A stretch of DNA of 38,221 bases from Gemmatimonadota bacterium (GTDB taxonomy: Bacteria > Gemmatimonadota > Gemmatimonadetes > Gemmatimonadales > GWC2-71-9). The stretch spans positions 1-38,221 of the forward strand of contig QHUZ01000051.1 in assembly GCA_003223395.1 (NCBI GenBank). The letters run 5' to 3'. Positions 14,384-24,208 of the stretch are shown piece after piece. The notes under the pieces were generated by a model. It made no database searches and had not been told where the DNA came from. It saw only the letters and a program-made list of their open reading frames with translations. Made by a program: the position numbers and the translations under genes. How positions within the stretch are numbered: position 1 is the stretch's first letter; each line of letters begins with the position of its first letter.

Positions 14384-17300
14384 GCCGGCGCTGACATACG
14401 GCGTTCTATTTTTCCTGTCGGGCGCAACCGGCCTGATTTACGAGCTCCTCTGGGTTCGCGTCCTCTATCAGTCATTCGGCTCCACGATCCAATCCGTCAC
14501 CACCGTCGTCGCTGCCTACATGGGCGGCCTCGGCCTGGGCGCCTGGCTGTTCGGACGGCGTGTGGACCGCACGCCGCGACCGGCGGTGCTGTACGGCCGG
14601 CTCGAGCTCGCGATCGGCATCTTCGGCATCCTCTCGCCGCTCGTCCTCGGTCTCGCGCACTGGGTGTACATCGGTACCGCCGGCGCGCTGGCGCTCGGCG
14701 GAGCCGCCAGTGTGGCGCTGCGGTTTGGCCTGGCGGCCCTTGTCCTCCTGATTCCGACCACGCTCATGGGTGGAACCCTGCCGGTCCTGACACGCGCACT
14801 CATGGGTGAGGATCGCGCACTCCTCAAGCCGTCGTTGGGACGCTTGTACGGCCTGAACACACTCGGCGCGATGACGGGTACGGCCCTCGCCGGGTTTTTG
14901 CTGATCGAGTTCGTCGGCGTCCGCGCGTCGCTGTGGGCGACCGCCGCGGTTAATCTGGCGATCGGCATCGCCGCGATTGTCCTCGGCCGCGAGCAGAGTC
15001 TCCCTGACCCCGAGCGCGAGCCCGGGGAGCAACAGACCCAACCTGCCCCTGCTGATCATCTGAGAACTCTCGCCCTGGTGCTCTTGGGCCTGACCGCCTT
15101 CGCCTCATTGCTCAACGAGATCGCCTGGACGCGCGTGCTGATCATGATCGTGGGCGGATCGACGTATGCCTTCACGCTGATCCTGTTCGTGTTTCTGCTC
15201 GGCATCGGCCTTGGCAGCATCATCGTCGCGCGGCGCAGCGCGCCCCGTGCCGAGACGGCCGCGACCGCGGGGCTCGCGCAGGGAGTCACCGGCGTCGGCG
15301 CCGCCGCGCTGTTCGTATTCTTCGGATTCCTCCCGTCCTACATCATCGCGGTCTTCCAGATTCCCGATCTGAGCGCGACCTCGCGCCTCATGCTGATGGG
15401 AGTGGCGGTGGGCGCCGTGGTTCTGGTTCCCGCGATCGGGATGGGCATGACATTCCCACTCCTCACCGACCTCACCGCCCAACGTCGCGCGGCACGCGGG
15501 GCCGACGTCGGCGCGGCGTACGCGCTCAATACCGTCGGCAGCATTCTCGGGGCCGTGATCACCGGATTTGTACTCGTCGTCGCGCTCGGAACGCAGGCGA
15601 CGCTGCGGGTCGGCCTTGTCGTCAATGGACTCGCGGCGTTGGCGCTCGCCTGGCTCGCCGCGCGTGGAGTCGCGGAGGGTTCGGCGGAAGACCGCCGGCT
15701 GCGGGTACGCGTCTTGTCGGCCGCCTGTCTGGGAACGCTCGCGCTGGTGGCAGCCGTGGCGGCACCCGGCTGGAGCACCCGGCTGATCGACTTGGGTCCG
15801 ACGATCTACGCGCGCCAGCCCATGGACAAAGCCGCGCGGCAACGGTTTCTCGAGCACCGCGGCGTGCGGCAGCTCGCGTTCCGGGAGGGGCCGAACGCGA
15901 CGGTGAGTGTGTGGGAAGGCGAGAGCGGTCGATCGCTGCGCGTGAGCGGCAAGGTCGACGGATCCGATCGCGGCGACATGGACACGCAGGTCATGCTTGG
16001 CCTCGCGCCCGCGGTGGCGCGGGTCGGCGCGACGTCCGCGCTCGTGATCGGCTATGGCACCGGCGTGACAGCGCATGTCCTTGCCGCCGTGCCGAGCGTA
16101 GCGCGGCTGAAAGTCGTCGAGCTCGAGCCGTCCGTCATGCAGATGGACAGCTTCTTCGTCGGCGTGAACGGCAACGTGCTTGCCCGGCCCGGCGTGCGTG
16201 TCGTCATCGATGACGCGCGCAGCGCCTTCCAGCTGGACCGCGAGCGCTACGACGTGATCGTCTCTGAGCCGTCGAATCCGTGGGTCGCTGGGGTGGCGAC
16301 GCTGTACACCCCCGAGTTTTTCCGCATTGCCGGGGGCCGATTGTCCGATGACGGCATCTTCTGTCAGTGGATTCAGCTCTACCAGCTGCCACTGCCGATT
16401 GTCGCCGGGATCGTGCGGAACCTGCGCGCGGTGTTTCCGCACGTGCACGTATGGTTCGGAGGCAGCGCCGATCTCGTAGTGCTGGCATCGCCGCGGGCAA
16501 TCACCTACGACCGCGCATGGCTGACGCAGCTGCTGGGTCGAGGCGGTCCACTGAACGCGATGAGCCGCGAGTGGCTGAGCATCGACAACACGGACCAGTA
16601 CTTCGGTCGGATGCTGTTGGGGGACTCGGGCGTCGCGCGCCTGATGCAACGGGCAAACCTCGAGCACAGCGACAATCAGCCGCGCCTCGAGTTTGTCGCG
16701 GCACGCCGGTTCCTCGATCCCGGGGCTGCCGCGGCTGCCGTCTTCGACTCCCTGATCCAGCTCGGCAAGGGCGATACCGGCACAGCGCCGTTCGCACTGT
16801 TACGCATCCTCGCCATGCGCCGCGGCGACGCCGGGGTCCTTCCCTATCTCGATGCCGCCCACCGCGCTCAACCGGACGTCGTCGAGTGGAGCATTCGCAG
16901 TGCTGGCATTCGCCTGGCGCTGGGGGATACCGCGCAAGCCGATTCCCTGCTGGGCGCGGTGATTACGAGGAGCGGCGCCTCACCCGACGGGCTCCAGATG
17001 CGCGGGTTGCTCGCTGCCGCCCGCAACCAGCCGCTGGCCGCGATCGCCCTGCGCGAAGCGCTCGCCGCAGGTGCCGATACCGGGCAAGTGCGTGCGGCGC
17101 TCGCGCTGCTGGCCGCGCGGGCATCTCGGTGGGGCGAGGCGGCGTCGCAGGCGCGGGGGGCGCTCGGCGCGGCTCAAGGCACCTTTCGCCATCCCTTCCC
17201 CGGCGAGTTCCTGAGCCAGGCGCTGGGACAGATCGCGCTGGATGCCCCGGCCGCCTTGGCGGACAGTTTGCTCAGCTTCGCGGTGGGGCGGCGCCCGGGT

Positions 17301-17516
17301 TCGGCGCGCTACCGCGAGTTGGCCGCCGTGGCTGCCCTCCGGGCGGGTCGCTGTGAAGACGCCGCCGCGAGTTTTGTGGAGTTGCTGGATTTCGCCGTGC
17401 AGCGGGACAACGGGCCGGCACTCGTACGCGAGTGCTGGGCGACGCAGGACTCTACGGCGAGGACCGGGGCCGCTGCCCGCGGGGCGGCGGCGAGGCAGGT
17501 GCGGGAGAAGCACTGA
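14373..17516 (+). CDS. Membrane-fused spermidine-synthase-like protein with TPR-type tail
   Basis: A 1047-residue, three-part protein. Residues 1 to ~500 hold about a dozen hydrophobic helices (from [27 protein letters not shown]), as in fused MFS/spermidine synthase proteins. Next is a spermidine-synthase-like Rossmann domain: [13 protein letters not shown] near 556, [17 protein letters not shown] and [21 protein letters not shown] near 630. In true synthases this last loop carries a catalytic Asp (D-x-x-D-P); here it reads SEPSNP, so polyamine synthesis is doubtful. The final ~250 residues are Ala-rich helical pairs resembling TPR units. ATG 14373 lies in the 3' end of the E1 gene (11-bp overlap) and gives [10 protein letters not shown], just before the first helix. 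The 3' end overlaps the convergent kinase by 65 bp. Function unknown. Confidence 0.86.
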   Translation: MRSRPALTYGVLFFLSGATGLIYELLWVRVLYQSFGSTIQSVTTVVAAYMGGLGLGAWLFGRRVDRTPRPAVLYGRLELAIGIFGILSPLVLGLAHWVYIGTAGALALGGAASVALRFGLAALVLLIPTTLMGGTLPVLTRALMGEDRALLKPSLGRLYGLNTLGAMTGTALAGFLLIEFVGVRASLWATAAVNLAIGIAAIVLGREQSLPDPEREPGEQQTQPAPADHLRTLALVLLGLTAFASLLNEIAWTRVLIMIVGGSTYAFTLILFVFLLGIGLGSIIVARRSAPRAETAATAGLAQGVTGVGAAALFVFFGFLPSYIIAVFQIPDLSATSRLMLMGVAVGAVVLVPAIGMGMTFPLLTDLTAQRRAARGADVGAAYALNTVGSILGAVITGFVLVVALGTQATLRVGLVVNGLAALALAWLAARGVAEGSAEDRRLRVRVLSAACLGTLALVAAVAAPGWSTRLIDLGPTIYARQPMDKAARQRFLEHRGVRQLAFREGPNATVSVWEGESGRSLRVSGKVDGSDRGDMDTQVMLGLAPAVARVGATSALVIGYGTGVTAHVLAAVPSVARLKVVELEPSVMQMDSFFVGVNGNVLARPGVRVVIDDARSAFQLDRERYDVIVSEPSNPWVAGVATLYTPEFFRIAGGRLSDDGIFCQWIQLYQLPLPIVAGIVRNLRAVFPHVHVWFGGSADLVVLASPRAITYDRAWLTQLLGRGGPLNAMSREWLSIDNTDQYFGRMLLGDSGVARLMQRANLEHSDNQPRLEFVAARRFLDPGAAAAAVFDSLIQLGKGDTGTAPFALLRILAMRRGDAGVLPYLDAAHRAQPDVVEWSIRSAGIRLALGDTAQADSLLGAVITRSGASPDGLQMRGLLAAARNQPLAAIALREALAAGADTGQVRAALALLAARASRWGEAASQARGALGAAQGTFRHPFPGEFLSQALGQIALDAPAALADSLLSFAVGRRPGSARYRELAAVAALRAGRCEDAAASFVELLDFAVQRDNGPALVRECWATQDSTARTGAAARGAAARQVREKH

Positions 17517-19323
17517 GCACATCGCGGATCTCGCCCGCGGCCGCGATCGCGTGATCGACGTCTCGGGAGAGCGCGCGTGCCTGCTGCGTCGCATTCGTCA
17601 AATCGCTGAGCACCGCTGCAACCCCGGCCGATCGCAGGCGCAGGAGATCGAACCGCACGTTCTGCATCGCCAGCACACACGACTCGATCTGTTCCTCGAC
17701 TCGCCGGCGCCGCGTCAGCAGATCACTCAACGCCTGGCGCTGCCGCTCGAGCAAGCTGATCTGACGTTCCCGCTCCGTTCCTTCTTCATGAAGCTTCACC
17801 GCTTCGATCCGCACTTCGAGCCGCGCCAACGCGCCGTCATCGACATCGGCGCTCATGCCGTGCAACATCCGTGCGAGATCTTCGGCCCGCTTGAGCAGCG
17901 CGTCGACGGTGACGACCACGTCCGGAAGCAGCTTTCGCTCCGACGTCGGGACGCGCTCCATGATCTTGAGAATCGCTTCCCGGTCATTGCGCGCCAGCCG
18001 CACGGTATCAACGTGGCGGCCGAACTCGTCCGCCTTGGGCGCACCGAGTGCGCGGCGCGGACCGAGCAGCGCCCCCTGGGCGTCCGGCGCCGCCGGGCGG
18101 TTGAGCACGTCGCGCCACGAATACCCGTTCTGCCAGAGTTTCATGAATTGCGGCAGCAAGCCGAAGCCGCCCCAAATCGCCGTGGGGAAGAGCGACCAGC
18201 TGAGGCCGCTGCCCATGATCATGTCGATAAACATCAATCCACCGCAGACGGACGCCCACGAGACGAAACTGTCGCGGAACTTGGCGACCATGCGGGGTTC
18301 ACCGCTGGGTGTGAGATCGCTCTTGGGATCTCGCTTCGGGCTGGGGCGGGACGCGCGCCGCCGCTCGGGACGACCACCGCCTGACATCCTGGCCGGTGGC
18401 TCCCCGAAGCGGGTTTCCAGACGCGCCAGCGGGCTGACGCTTGGGCGCCGCGATGGGCGATACGGCGGTGCACTGCGCGATTCGAGCGCGCGCCGCAGTG
18501 CATCCGCGGTCGGCCAGCGCGCCTCTGGTTCCTTCTCGAGCGAGCGCATGACGCACGACGCGAGATCGTCCGGGCAGGTTGGAGTCCGGTCCTGCAGGTT
18601 GGGCGCCTGTTCGGTGATTTGCTTGAGCAGGATGCCAGGGACTGTCGGCGCCGAGAACGGCAATTCGCCGGCGAGCATCTGATACCCGACGACGCCGAGG
18701 CTGTAGATGTCCGAGCGTCCGTCGATTTCGCGATCGCCGGCGGCTTGCTCCGGACTCATGTAGTGCGGCGTGCCGATGGCGACGCCCGTGGCCGTCAACG
18801 TTCCCGGTCCGGTGGTCGAGGTCAGCGCCTTCGCGATCCCGAAGTCCGTGAGAACGGTCCGGCCGCGGCTTCCCTCGAGCAGGATATTGTCGGGTTTGAC
18901 GTCGCGATGGATGATGCCGAGGGCGTGTCCGGCGCCGAGTGCGTCCGCCGTTTCCATCATGATGCGCCGCGCTTCTTCGGGCGGCAGTCGCTCGCGGCGT
19001 TTGAGGCGCGCCGCGAGCGACTCCCCATCCACGTAGGCCATCACGAAGTAGACGAGACCGTCCTTACCCTCACCGACGGAGTGAATCGGGACGATGTGCG
19101 GATGGGACAGACGCGCCGCCGTTTCCGCTTCGCGGAGAAAACGCATCCGGATTTCCTCGCGGAAGGCGAGCTCGGGTGGCAGTACCTTGACCGCCACCTT
19201 CCGTTTGAGCCGCTCGTCGCGCGCATGGTACACCACGCCCATGCCGCCGCGGCCGATCTCCCCTTCGAGTGTGAAGGAGGACCCCAGAGCCTGACTCAGA
19301 CGCTGCGCCAGCAGATCGGTCAT
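17452..19323 (-). CDS. Ser/Thr protein kinase with 2TM hairpin and coiled-coil tail
   Basis: A PknB-type kinase. The glycine loop GEIGRGGMGVVY, Lys46 (VAVKVL), HRD (139-141, IIHRDVKPDN), DFG (160-162) and the activation segment GTPHYMSPEQA are all intact, so it should be active. After a Pro/Arg-rich linker (~280-345) there is a hydrophobic hairpin (FVSWASVCGGLMFIDMIMG, then LFPTAIWGGFGLLPQFMKLW), then ~200 residues of heptad-rich coiled coil and a Pro/Ser tail. No extracellular sensor domain is visible; the coiled coil may sense or dimerise in the cytoplasm. ATG 19323 gives MTDLLAQRL; ATG 19335 is equally possible, and neither has a clear Shine-Dalgarno. It is divergent from lon. Substrates are unknown. 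Confidence 0.92.
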   Translation of the reverse strand: MTDLLAQRLSQALGSSFTLEGEIGRGGMGVVYHARDERLKRKVAVKVLPPELAFREEIRMRFLREAETAARLSHPHIVPIHSVGEGKDGLVYFVMAYVDGESLAARLKRRERLPPEEARRIMMETADALGAGHALGIIHRDVKPDNILLEGSRGRTVLTDFGIAKALTSTTGPGTLTATGVAIGTPHYMSPEQAAGDREIDGRSDIYSLGVVGYQMLAGELPFSAPTVPGILLKQITEQAPNLQDRTPTCPDDLASCVMRSLEKEPEARWPTADALRRALESRSAPPYRPSRRPSVSPLARLETRFGEPPARMSGGGRPERRRASRPSPKRDPKSDLTPSGEPRMVAKFRDSFVSWASVCGGLMFIDMIMGSGLSWSLFPTAIWGGFGLLPQFMKLWQNGYSWRDVLNRPAAPDAQGALLGPRRALGAPKADEFGRHVDTVRLARNDREAILKIMERVPTSERKLLPDVVVTVDALLKRAEDLARMLHGMSADVDDGALARLEVRIEAVKLHEEGTERERQISLLERQRQALSDLLTRRRRVEEQIESCVLAMQNVRFDLLRLRSAGVAAVLSDLTNATQQARALSRDVDHAIAAAGEIRDVLSASPAPASPPPRGQRPRSSP

Positions 19324-19529
19324 GCCGTTTTGCAATCCATTCGAGGACTAAGATTTAGCCGCAACCTTGCGGCCTTGCAACACACTCCAGGCGCGTCGTG
19401 TTGGCAGTTACGCGCCGCTTTGGCGGCACTTTTCGGAACGGACCTGCCGCAGGCGGCGTTTTTTCGTGGCATGGACGGTGCGATGTGCGTCCCAGACCGC
19501 CGTTCACGAAACTTACTATCGGAGAATCC
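19324..19529. other. Intergenic region between kinase and lon (206 bp)
   Basis: Longest gap in the window; it should hold the promoters of both divergent genes. I see no clear heat-shock operator (no CIRCE- or HAIR-type palindrome). Two small G+C hairpins each run into a T-tract on the plus strand: GCCGC/GCGGC before ACTTTTCGG (near 19414-19435) and GCCG/CGGC before GTTTTTTCG (near 19446-19466). They could act as weak terminators or attenuators ahead of lon. TACTAT (19514-19519) is -10-like but very close to the lon start. Confidence 0.4.
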
Positions 19530-21959
19530 ATGTCAGACCGGATGATTTTGCCCGTCCTGCCGTTGCGCGACGCCGTGCTGTTTCCCGGCGTTGCGACGCC
19601 GATTGGCGCGGGCCGTCCTGCGACATTGCGCGCCATAGAAGCAGCCCTCAAGCAACCCGACCGCAAGGTCTTCGCGGTCGCCCAGAAAGAGAACATCGAT
19701 CAAGTCACGCCTGGCGTGCTGTACAACACCGGAACGATCGCGCGGATCAGCCAGGTCCAACGCAATCTCGGTGGCGTGCAGCTGCTCCTGCACGGCGACA
19801 GCCGCGGGACGGCCGTCCACTACAGCGAGACCAACGGGTATCTCGAGGCGACTGTCCGCGAAACGTCAGACCTTCCTCCTCTCAATGATAAGGATCCCGC
19901 GTTCGTCGCGTTGCATCGCGAGGTCCGCGAGCGCGCCGCGGAGCTCGGCCAGAAGTCGGGACTCCCGACGGAAGTCGTGCAGCAGGTGCTGCAAGGTGTC
20001 AGCGACCCCGGCGCCCTCGCCGATCTGGTCGCCGGCCATCTGGACATCCAATCGCTGGAGCGCCAGCAGCTGCTGGAAACGCTCGCGGTCGAGGACCGGC
20101 TGCGCCGCGTGCTCGTGCACGTGCAGCGGCAGATCGCCGTCGTCGATGCGCAGGAAGACATCAAATCGCAGGTCCAGGAAGAGCTGGGCGAACGCCAGCG
20201 TGAGATGCTGCTCCGCGAGCAGATGAAGGCGATTCGCAAGGAGCTGGGCGAGGAGGAAGAGGCGGCGGAAGCCGACGACCTCAAAAAGCGCCTCGATGCG
20301 CTGGAGCTGCCGGAAGCGGCTCGCAAAGAGGTCGATCGCGAGCTTGGGCGGCTGGAGCGCGCCGGACGGGAATCGATGGAGGCGCAGGTCATCCGCACCT
20401 ACCTCGAGACGATCGCCGAGCTGCCGTGGAACAAGCGCACCGAAGAGTCGCTCGATCTGAAGCAGGCCGCGAAGATCCTCGAAGAGGACCACTACGGCCT
20501 GCAGGATGTGAAGGATCAGGTGCTCGAGTTCCTGGCGGTCCGCCAGCTGCGGCAACAGCAGCCGAAGGAAGAAGCCCCGGGGAACGAGGATGACCGCGCT
20601 TCGCGCGCGCCGACCCTGCTGTTCGTCGGACCGCCGGGTGTCGGCAAGACCTCGATCGCCAAGTCCATCGCGCGGGCGATGGGCCGGCCGTATGTGCGCA
20701 TTTCGTTGGGCGGCGCCCGGGACGAGGCCGATATTCGCGGCCACCGGCGCACCTACGTGGGCGCCATGCCGGGCCGCATCATCCAGGGGATGAAGCAGGC
20801 AGGCGCGAAGAACCCGATTTTCCTGCTCGATGAAGTCGATAAGCTGGGCGTTTCCTTCCAGGGCGACCCGGCCGCAGCGCTGCTCGAAGTGCTCGATCCG
20901 GCGCAGAACGACTCGTTTACGGACCACTATCTGGGAGTGCCGTTCGATCTCTCGGAGGTGTTGTTCATCGCGACCGCGAACTTCCTGCAGAGCATTCCCG
21001 GTCCGCTGCTCGATCGGCTGGAGACCGTGAACTTCGCGGGCTACACCGAGCGGGAGAAGTTGGAGATCGCCAAGCGGTATCTCGTGCCTCGCCAGCTGAC
21101 CGAGAACGGTCTGCGCACGGGCCAGTTGACGATCACGGATGGGGCGTTGAGCGAGATCATCGCCAGCTACACGCGCGAGGCGGGTGTCCGCCAGCTCGAG
21201 CGTGAGATCGGCAAGCTGGGTCGCAAAGTCGCGCGCAAGATCGCCGACGGCGCAGCGCAGACAATCACCGTTGGTCCAAAGGACGTGCCGGATATCATCG
21301 GCCGGCCCAAAGTCCACCCCGAGCGCATGGCCGGCGCAGATCAAGTCGGCGTGTCGACCGGGATGTACTACACGCCCGTCGGCGGCGACATCATGTTCGT
21401 CGAAGCGAGCGTCATGCGCGGTAAGGGCGAGTTGGTCCTGACGGGTCAGTTGGGCGACGTCATGAAGGAGTCCGCCCGCGCAGCGTTGACGTATGCCAAG
21501 TCACACGCCGATCTGCTGGGGATTCCGGAAGGCGCGTTCGTCGATACGGACATCCACGTCCACGTCCCAGCGGGCGCGATTCCCAAGGATGGACCCTCGG
21601 CTGGTGTCACGATGGCGACCGCGCTCGTCTCGGCGCTCTCGCGCCGGCCGGCACGGCACGACATCGCGATGACCGGCGAGGTCACGCTGCGGGGCCGCGT
21701 CCTGCCGATCGGCGGGGTGAAGGAAAAGGTGCTGGGCGCCGTGCGCGCGGGGATTACGTCGGTGATACTACCGAAGGAAAACGAGCGCGACCTCGACGAT
21801 CTGCCGGAAGAAGTGCGGAAGACGCTCGACGTGCATCTGGTCGAGGAGCTGGGAGACGTGCTGAGCCTGGCGCTGCGCGGCGCCCGGTTCGAAGCGGGAC
21901 ACCTGATCTTCGAGACCGACGCGCCGGTGCTAGCTCGCGCTCACGCCGGCAACCACTAA
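19530..21959 (+). CDS. lon: ATP-dependent Lon protease
   Basis: Cytoplasmic AAA+ protease that unfolds and degrades damaged and regulatory proteins. The 809-residue protein is a complete bacterial LonA: N-terminal substrate-binding domain ([15 protein letters not shown]), long coiled-coil stretch ([22 protein letters not shown]), AAA module with Walker A GPPGVGKT (367-374) and Walker [12 protein letters not shown], then the protease domain with Ser690 in PKDGPSAGV and the catalytic Lys in [10 protein letters not shown] (about 733). Start ATG 19530 follows GGAG by 5 nt and matches the conserved N-terminus; the frame is open back to 19398 with no family similarity. The 3' end overlaps the convergent TetR gene by 30 bp. 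Confidence 0.96.
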   Translation: MSDRMILPVLPLRDAVLFPGVATPIGAGRPATLRAIEAALKQPDRKVFAVAQKENIDQVTPGVLYNTGTIARISQVQRNLGGVQLLLHGDSRGTAVHYSETNGYLEATVRETSDLPPLNDKDPAFVALHREVRERAAELGQKSGLPTEVVQQVLQGVSDPGALADLVAGHLDIQSLERQQLLETLAVEDRLRRVLVHVQRQIAVVDAQEDIKSQVQEELGERQREMLLREQMKAIRKELGEEEEAAEADDLKKRLDALELPEAARKEVDRELGRLERAGRESMEAQVIRTYLETIAELPWNKRTEESLDLKQAAKILEEDHYGLQDVKDQVLEFLAVRQLRQQQPKEEAPGNEDDRASRAPTLLFVGPPGVGKTSIAKSIARAMGRPYVRISLGGARDEADIRGHRRTYVGAMPGRIIQGMKQAGAKNPIFLLDEVDKLGVSFQGDPAAALLEVLDPAQNDSFTDHYLGVPFDLSEVLFIATANFLQSIPGPLLDRLETVNFAGYTEREKLEIAKRYLVPRQLTENGLRTGQLTITDGALSEIIASYTREAGVRQLEREIGKLGRKVARKIADGAAQTITVGPKDVPDIIGRPKVHPERMAGADQVGVSTGMYYTPVGGDIMFVEASVMRGKGELVLTGQLGDVMKESARAALTYAKSHADLLGIPEGAFVDTDIHVHVPAGAIPKDGPSAGVTMATALVSALSRRPARHDIAMTGEVTLRGRVLPIGGVKEKVLGAVRAGITSVILPKENERDLDDLPEEVRKTLDVHLVEELGDVLSLALRGARFEAGHLIFETDAPVLARAHAGNH

Positions 21960-22526
21960 GTCGACCGCCGCTTCGCGCCAGCGCGCGCGGAGCGACGGCT
22001 CGTCGGCCCCCAGGGGGCGGGCACTCGTGGCGATCACGGCTTCCATGCTGAGGTAGCCCACCATCAGAATCAGCGCTTGGGCGGCAGCCAGGTGCGGGTC
22101 GAGATCGTCCCGCACCTGGCCCAAGCCCTGGCCTTCCGCCAACAGGACGACCAGCCGGTTGATGGCCGGGGCAAAAGCCGCCCCGCCACCTGAACGCGTT
22201 CCCTGGCCGAGCAACGCGACGATTTCCGGATGTCTCGCGAGGAATTCGAACTGCGCGGCGAGCGTGAGCCGGAGCCGTTCGAGCGGTCCGCCACTCGGTG
22301 TGGCCAATTCTGCCAGCGCCGTCTCCAGCTCGCCGGCCGATTGTGCGAGCACCGCCTGGAAGAGACCGCGCTTGGAGTGGAAGTAGTAGAACAGCAGCTG
22401 TTTGTTGACGCCCGCTCGGCGGGCGATCTGTTCGACGCGCGCGCCCGCGAAGCCCCGCCTCGCAAACTCCTCGCGGGCAGCGGCGATGATTCGTAATGCC
22501 CTGTCGTTACTCAGTTTAGGCGGCAT
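21930..22526 (-). CDS. TetR/AcrR family transcriptional regulator
   Basis: A 198-residue one-component repressor. The N-terminal helix-turn-helix is clear ([44 protein letters not shown], residues ~12-55, given in parts: [33 protein letters not shown]). The rest is a helical ligand and dimer domain of the type with a C-terminal TetR_C segment ([20 protein letters not shown]). The ligand is unknown. A perfect inverted repeat just upstream (22539-22554) is a likely operator for self-control. It lies 34 bp downstream of the alpha/beta hydrolase on the same strand, which may be a target. The 3' end runs into lon. Confidence 0.92.
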   Translation of the reverse strand: MPPKLSNDRALRIIAAAREEFARRGFAGARVEQIARRAGVNKQLLFYYFHSKRGLFQAVLAQSAGELETALAELATPSGGPLERLRLTLAAQFEFLARHPEIVALLGQGTRSGGGAAFAPAINRLVVLLAEGQGLGQVRDDLDPHLAAAQALILMVGYLSMEAVIATSARPLGADEPSLRARWREAAVDLVVAGVSAS

Positions 22527-22538
22527 GTACCAATATCG

Positions 22539-22554
22539 TCAACCGTTTGGTTGA
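22539..22554. promoter_or_regulatory. Putative TetR operator
   Basis: TCAACC (22539-22544), spacer GTTT, GGTTGA (22549-22554): a perfect 6-bp inverted repeat with two further pairs outside one mismatch. It is centred about 20 bp upstream of the TetR start. Size and the AACC/GGTT pattern fit TetR-family operators. Inference. Confidence 0.5.
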
Positions 22555-22560
22555 TGAAAG

Positions 22561-23499
22561 CTAATGTAGTCCGACGTTTTCCGGAATGCGCGACAGGCCT
22601 TCCTTCAGGTAAGCCAGCAGGTAGCGATTCACCTGATCGGGGGATTCCTCCGGAGCGTCGTGCCCCGAGCGTGACAGGAGCGCGAGTTCGCTCCGCTGCA
22701 GCTCCCCCGCGAACCTGCTGCCGTCCCGGAGCGGAATCCACCGGTCGTGGTCGCCCCAGAGGATCAGCGTCGGCGCCTGCACGCCGCCCAGCCGTCCGCC
22801 GAGCGAGTCGAACCGGAACTCCCGGAGCACGCCTCGGAGGGCGCGTCCGTATGCCGGATCGGGAACGGGGGCATAGTACTGATCGACGTCTGCGTCCGTG
22901 ACCTTGCTCGGATCGGCGAACGTCGAGCGCAGGATGCGCCCGGTGACCCAGCGGCTGCGAAATGACGTGACGATGGCGCCCACGAACGGCCAGCGCGCCA
23001 CCTTGAGGACGCCGGGCCAGCGGACGCCGAATCCCGCCGCGTCGATCAACACCATTCCGCGCACCCGATCCGGATGGGCCAGCGCCACTTCGGCGGCAAT
23101 CGCGCCGCCCATCGAATGTCCGACCAACACCGCGCTAGCGATCCCGAGTGAGTCGAGCAACGACACGATGAGGTGCGCATAGGCGGCACTCGTGTATCCG
23201 TGCGCCGGTTTGTCGGAGAATCCAAAACCGCGATTGTCAATGACGACGACGCGATATCCGGCTGCGACGACCACGGGCAGCTGGTATCGCCAGCCGTACA
23301 TCGACGCGCCGAACCCATGAATGAAAACAACCGGCGTGCCGTTGCCGGTGTCGATCATCCGTAACCGTGTGCCATCGATCGTGCGGTACTGCGCCCGAAA
23401 TGGCGTGCCGGCGGGATAGCGCTGCGATTCAGGAATGGGTGCCGCGCGGCACGCGCCGGCGAACAACACGATACAGAGGAGAGCTCGAGCAGCGGTCAC
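22561..23499 (-). CDS. Alpha/beta hydrolase, exported (possible lipoprotein)
   Basis: A 312-residue serine hydrolase. The nucleophile elbow GHSMGG, the oxyanion HGFG (VVFIHGFGASMYGW), the acid in LILWGDHDRWIP and the catalytic His in SGHDAPEESPDQVNRYL form a full triad arrangement of the epoxide hydrolase/haloalkane dehalogenase-like subgroup; the true substrate is unknown. GTG 23499 (overlapping the upstream TGA as GTGA) gives VTAARALLCIVLFAGACRA, a signal peptide ending in a plausible lipobox (AGAC), so it is probably exported. The open frame continues to 23556, but those extra residues precede the signal peptide and overlap the TrmB-like gene. It is co-translated with that regulator. Confidence 0.88.
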   Translation of the reverse strand: MTAARALLCIVLFAGACRAAPIPESQRYPAGTPFRAQYRTIDGTRLRMIDTGNGTPVVFIHGFGASMYGWRYQLPVVVAAGYRVVVIDNRGFGFSDKPAHGYTSAAYAHLIVSLLDSLGIASAVLVGHSMGGAIAAEVALAHPDRVRGMVLIDAAGFGVRWPGVLKVARWPFVGAIVTSFRSRWVTGRILRSTFADPSKVTDADVDQYYAPVPDPAYGRALRGVLREFRFDSLGGRLGGVQAPTLILWGDHDRWIPLRDGSRFAGELQRSELALLSRSGHDAPEESPDQVNRYLLAYLKEGLSRIPENVGLH

Positions 23500-24167
23500 G
23501 CGGCGCCCCGCAGCGCCCGGCGGGCGAGCAGCACGATCAGCGGGTGCGACGTCCATAGGCCGGCGACCGTCTCGCCGTCGCCCGAGGTCATCACCAGCTG
23601 CGTGTCATCGACCAAGAGGACTGTCGCGTCGGGTGCGTCCGAGGCGGCCGGCTCGAGCCATGCCGGCGCGTCCGGCGGCAGGCCGCCGCGTGCACGGACG
23701 GTCAGCGTCGCACGTTCCGCCGCCCGTCGCCAAGCCGGCAGCGTCGGCCGCCACAGCTCGAGCGCCATCACTCCTTCTACACTTCGCTCCGCCCGAGCGA
23801 CCAGCTGGGTGACGAGATTCGCGACCGCGCGACTGCCCGCCACCTCCCTGGTTACGGGATCGCCGGGCCGCGAGAGACCGCGCACCTCGCGCCCCAGCCG
23901 GTCCAACGCCTCCCCTTGCCGGGTTGCCAACAGCGCGAGGAGTGCTTGCGGGTCGATAGGCCGATAGCGCGCCGGCCGCTCCGGAGGTGGCGTGCGCGTC
24001 GCGGCGCCGCGGGAGACCAACCCTTCCAGCGCCCCGTAGGCGTTGGCGCGCGCGAGCCTCGCGCCGCGTGCGATTGCATAACCGGTCGAAGGGCCGAGCC
24101 GGAGCAGCGTCGCGTAGACGAGCGACTCGGTGGGCGTGAAACCGAACGGCGTAAGATCGAGCGCCAT
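23496..24167 (-). CDS. TrmB-like transcriptional regulator
   Basis: A 223-residue protein with the TrmB-type winged helix at the N-terminus (FGFTPTESLVYATLLRLGPSTG, in parts: FGFTPTESLVYATLLRLG; ARANAYGALEGLVSRGA as recognition helix), a PPPERPARYRPIDPQALLALL segment, a short helical linker and a C-terminal domain (VEGVMALELWRPTLP, VLLVDDTQLVMTSGDGETVAGLWTSHPLIV) like the PLD-like effector domain of TrmB proteins. TrmB regulators usually respond to sugars; the effector here is unknown. A 7-bp inverted repeat sits 1 bp from the start codon. The stop overlaps the GTG of the alpha/beta hydrolase, making a two-gene operon. Confidence 0.8.
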   Translation of the reverse strand: MALDLTPFGFTPTESLVYATLLRLGPSTGYAIARGARLARANAYGALEGLVSRGAATRTPPPERPARYRPIDPQALLALLATRQGEALDRLGREVRGLSRPGDPVTREVAGSRAVANLVTQLVARAERSVEGVMALELWRPTLPAWRRAAERATLTVRARGGLPPDAPAWLEPAASDAPDATVLLVDDTQLVMTSGDGETVAGLWTSHPLIVLLARRALRGAA

Positions 24168-24168
24168 T

Positions 24169-24188
24169 GTAGTAGCAGATACTACTAC
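24169..24188. promoter_or_regulatory. Putative operator of the TrmB-like regulator
   Basis: GTAGTAG (24169-24175), six-base spacer CAGATA, CTACTAC (24182-24188): a perfect 7-bp inverted repeat ending one base from the TrmB-like start codon. The AGTA...TACT pattern is like sites described for TrmB-family regulators. Binding here would block translation-proximal transcription and so give self-repression. Inference. Confidence 0.55.
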
Positions 24189-24208
24189 TTAAACGTCCCG
24201 CGGGCCAC

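Noticed and set aside
15105-16667. 520-codon open frame on the minus strand
   Set aside because: Antisense to the spermidine-synthase-like gene; no signal or domain.
19324-19529. Heat-shock operator (CIRCE or HAIR) upstream of lon
   Set aside because: No matching inverted repeat found; only short hairpins with T-tracts.
19866-21344. 492-codon open frame on the minus strand
   Set aside because: Antisense to lon, which has every motif of the family.
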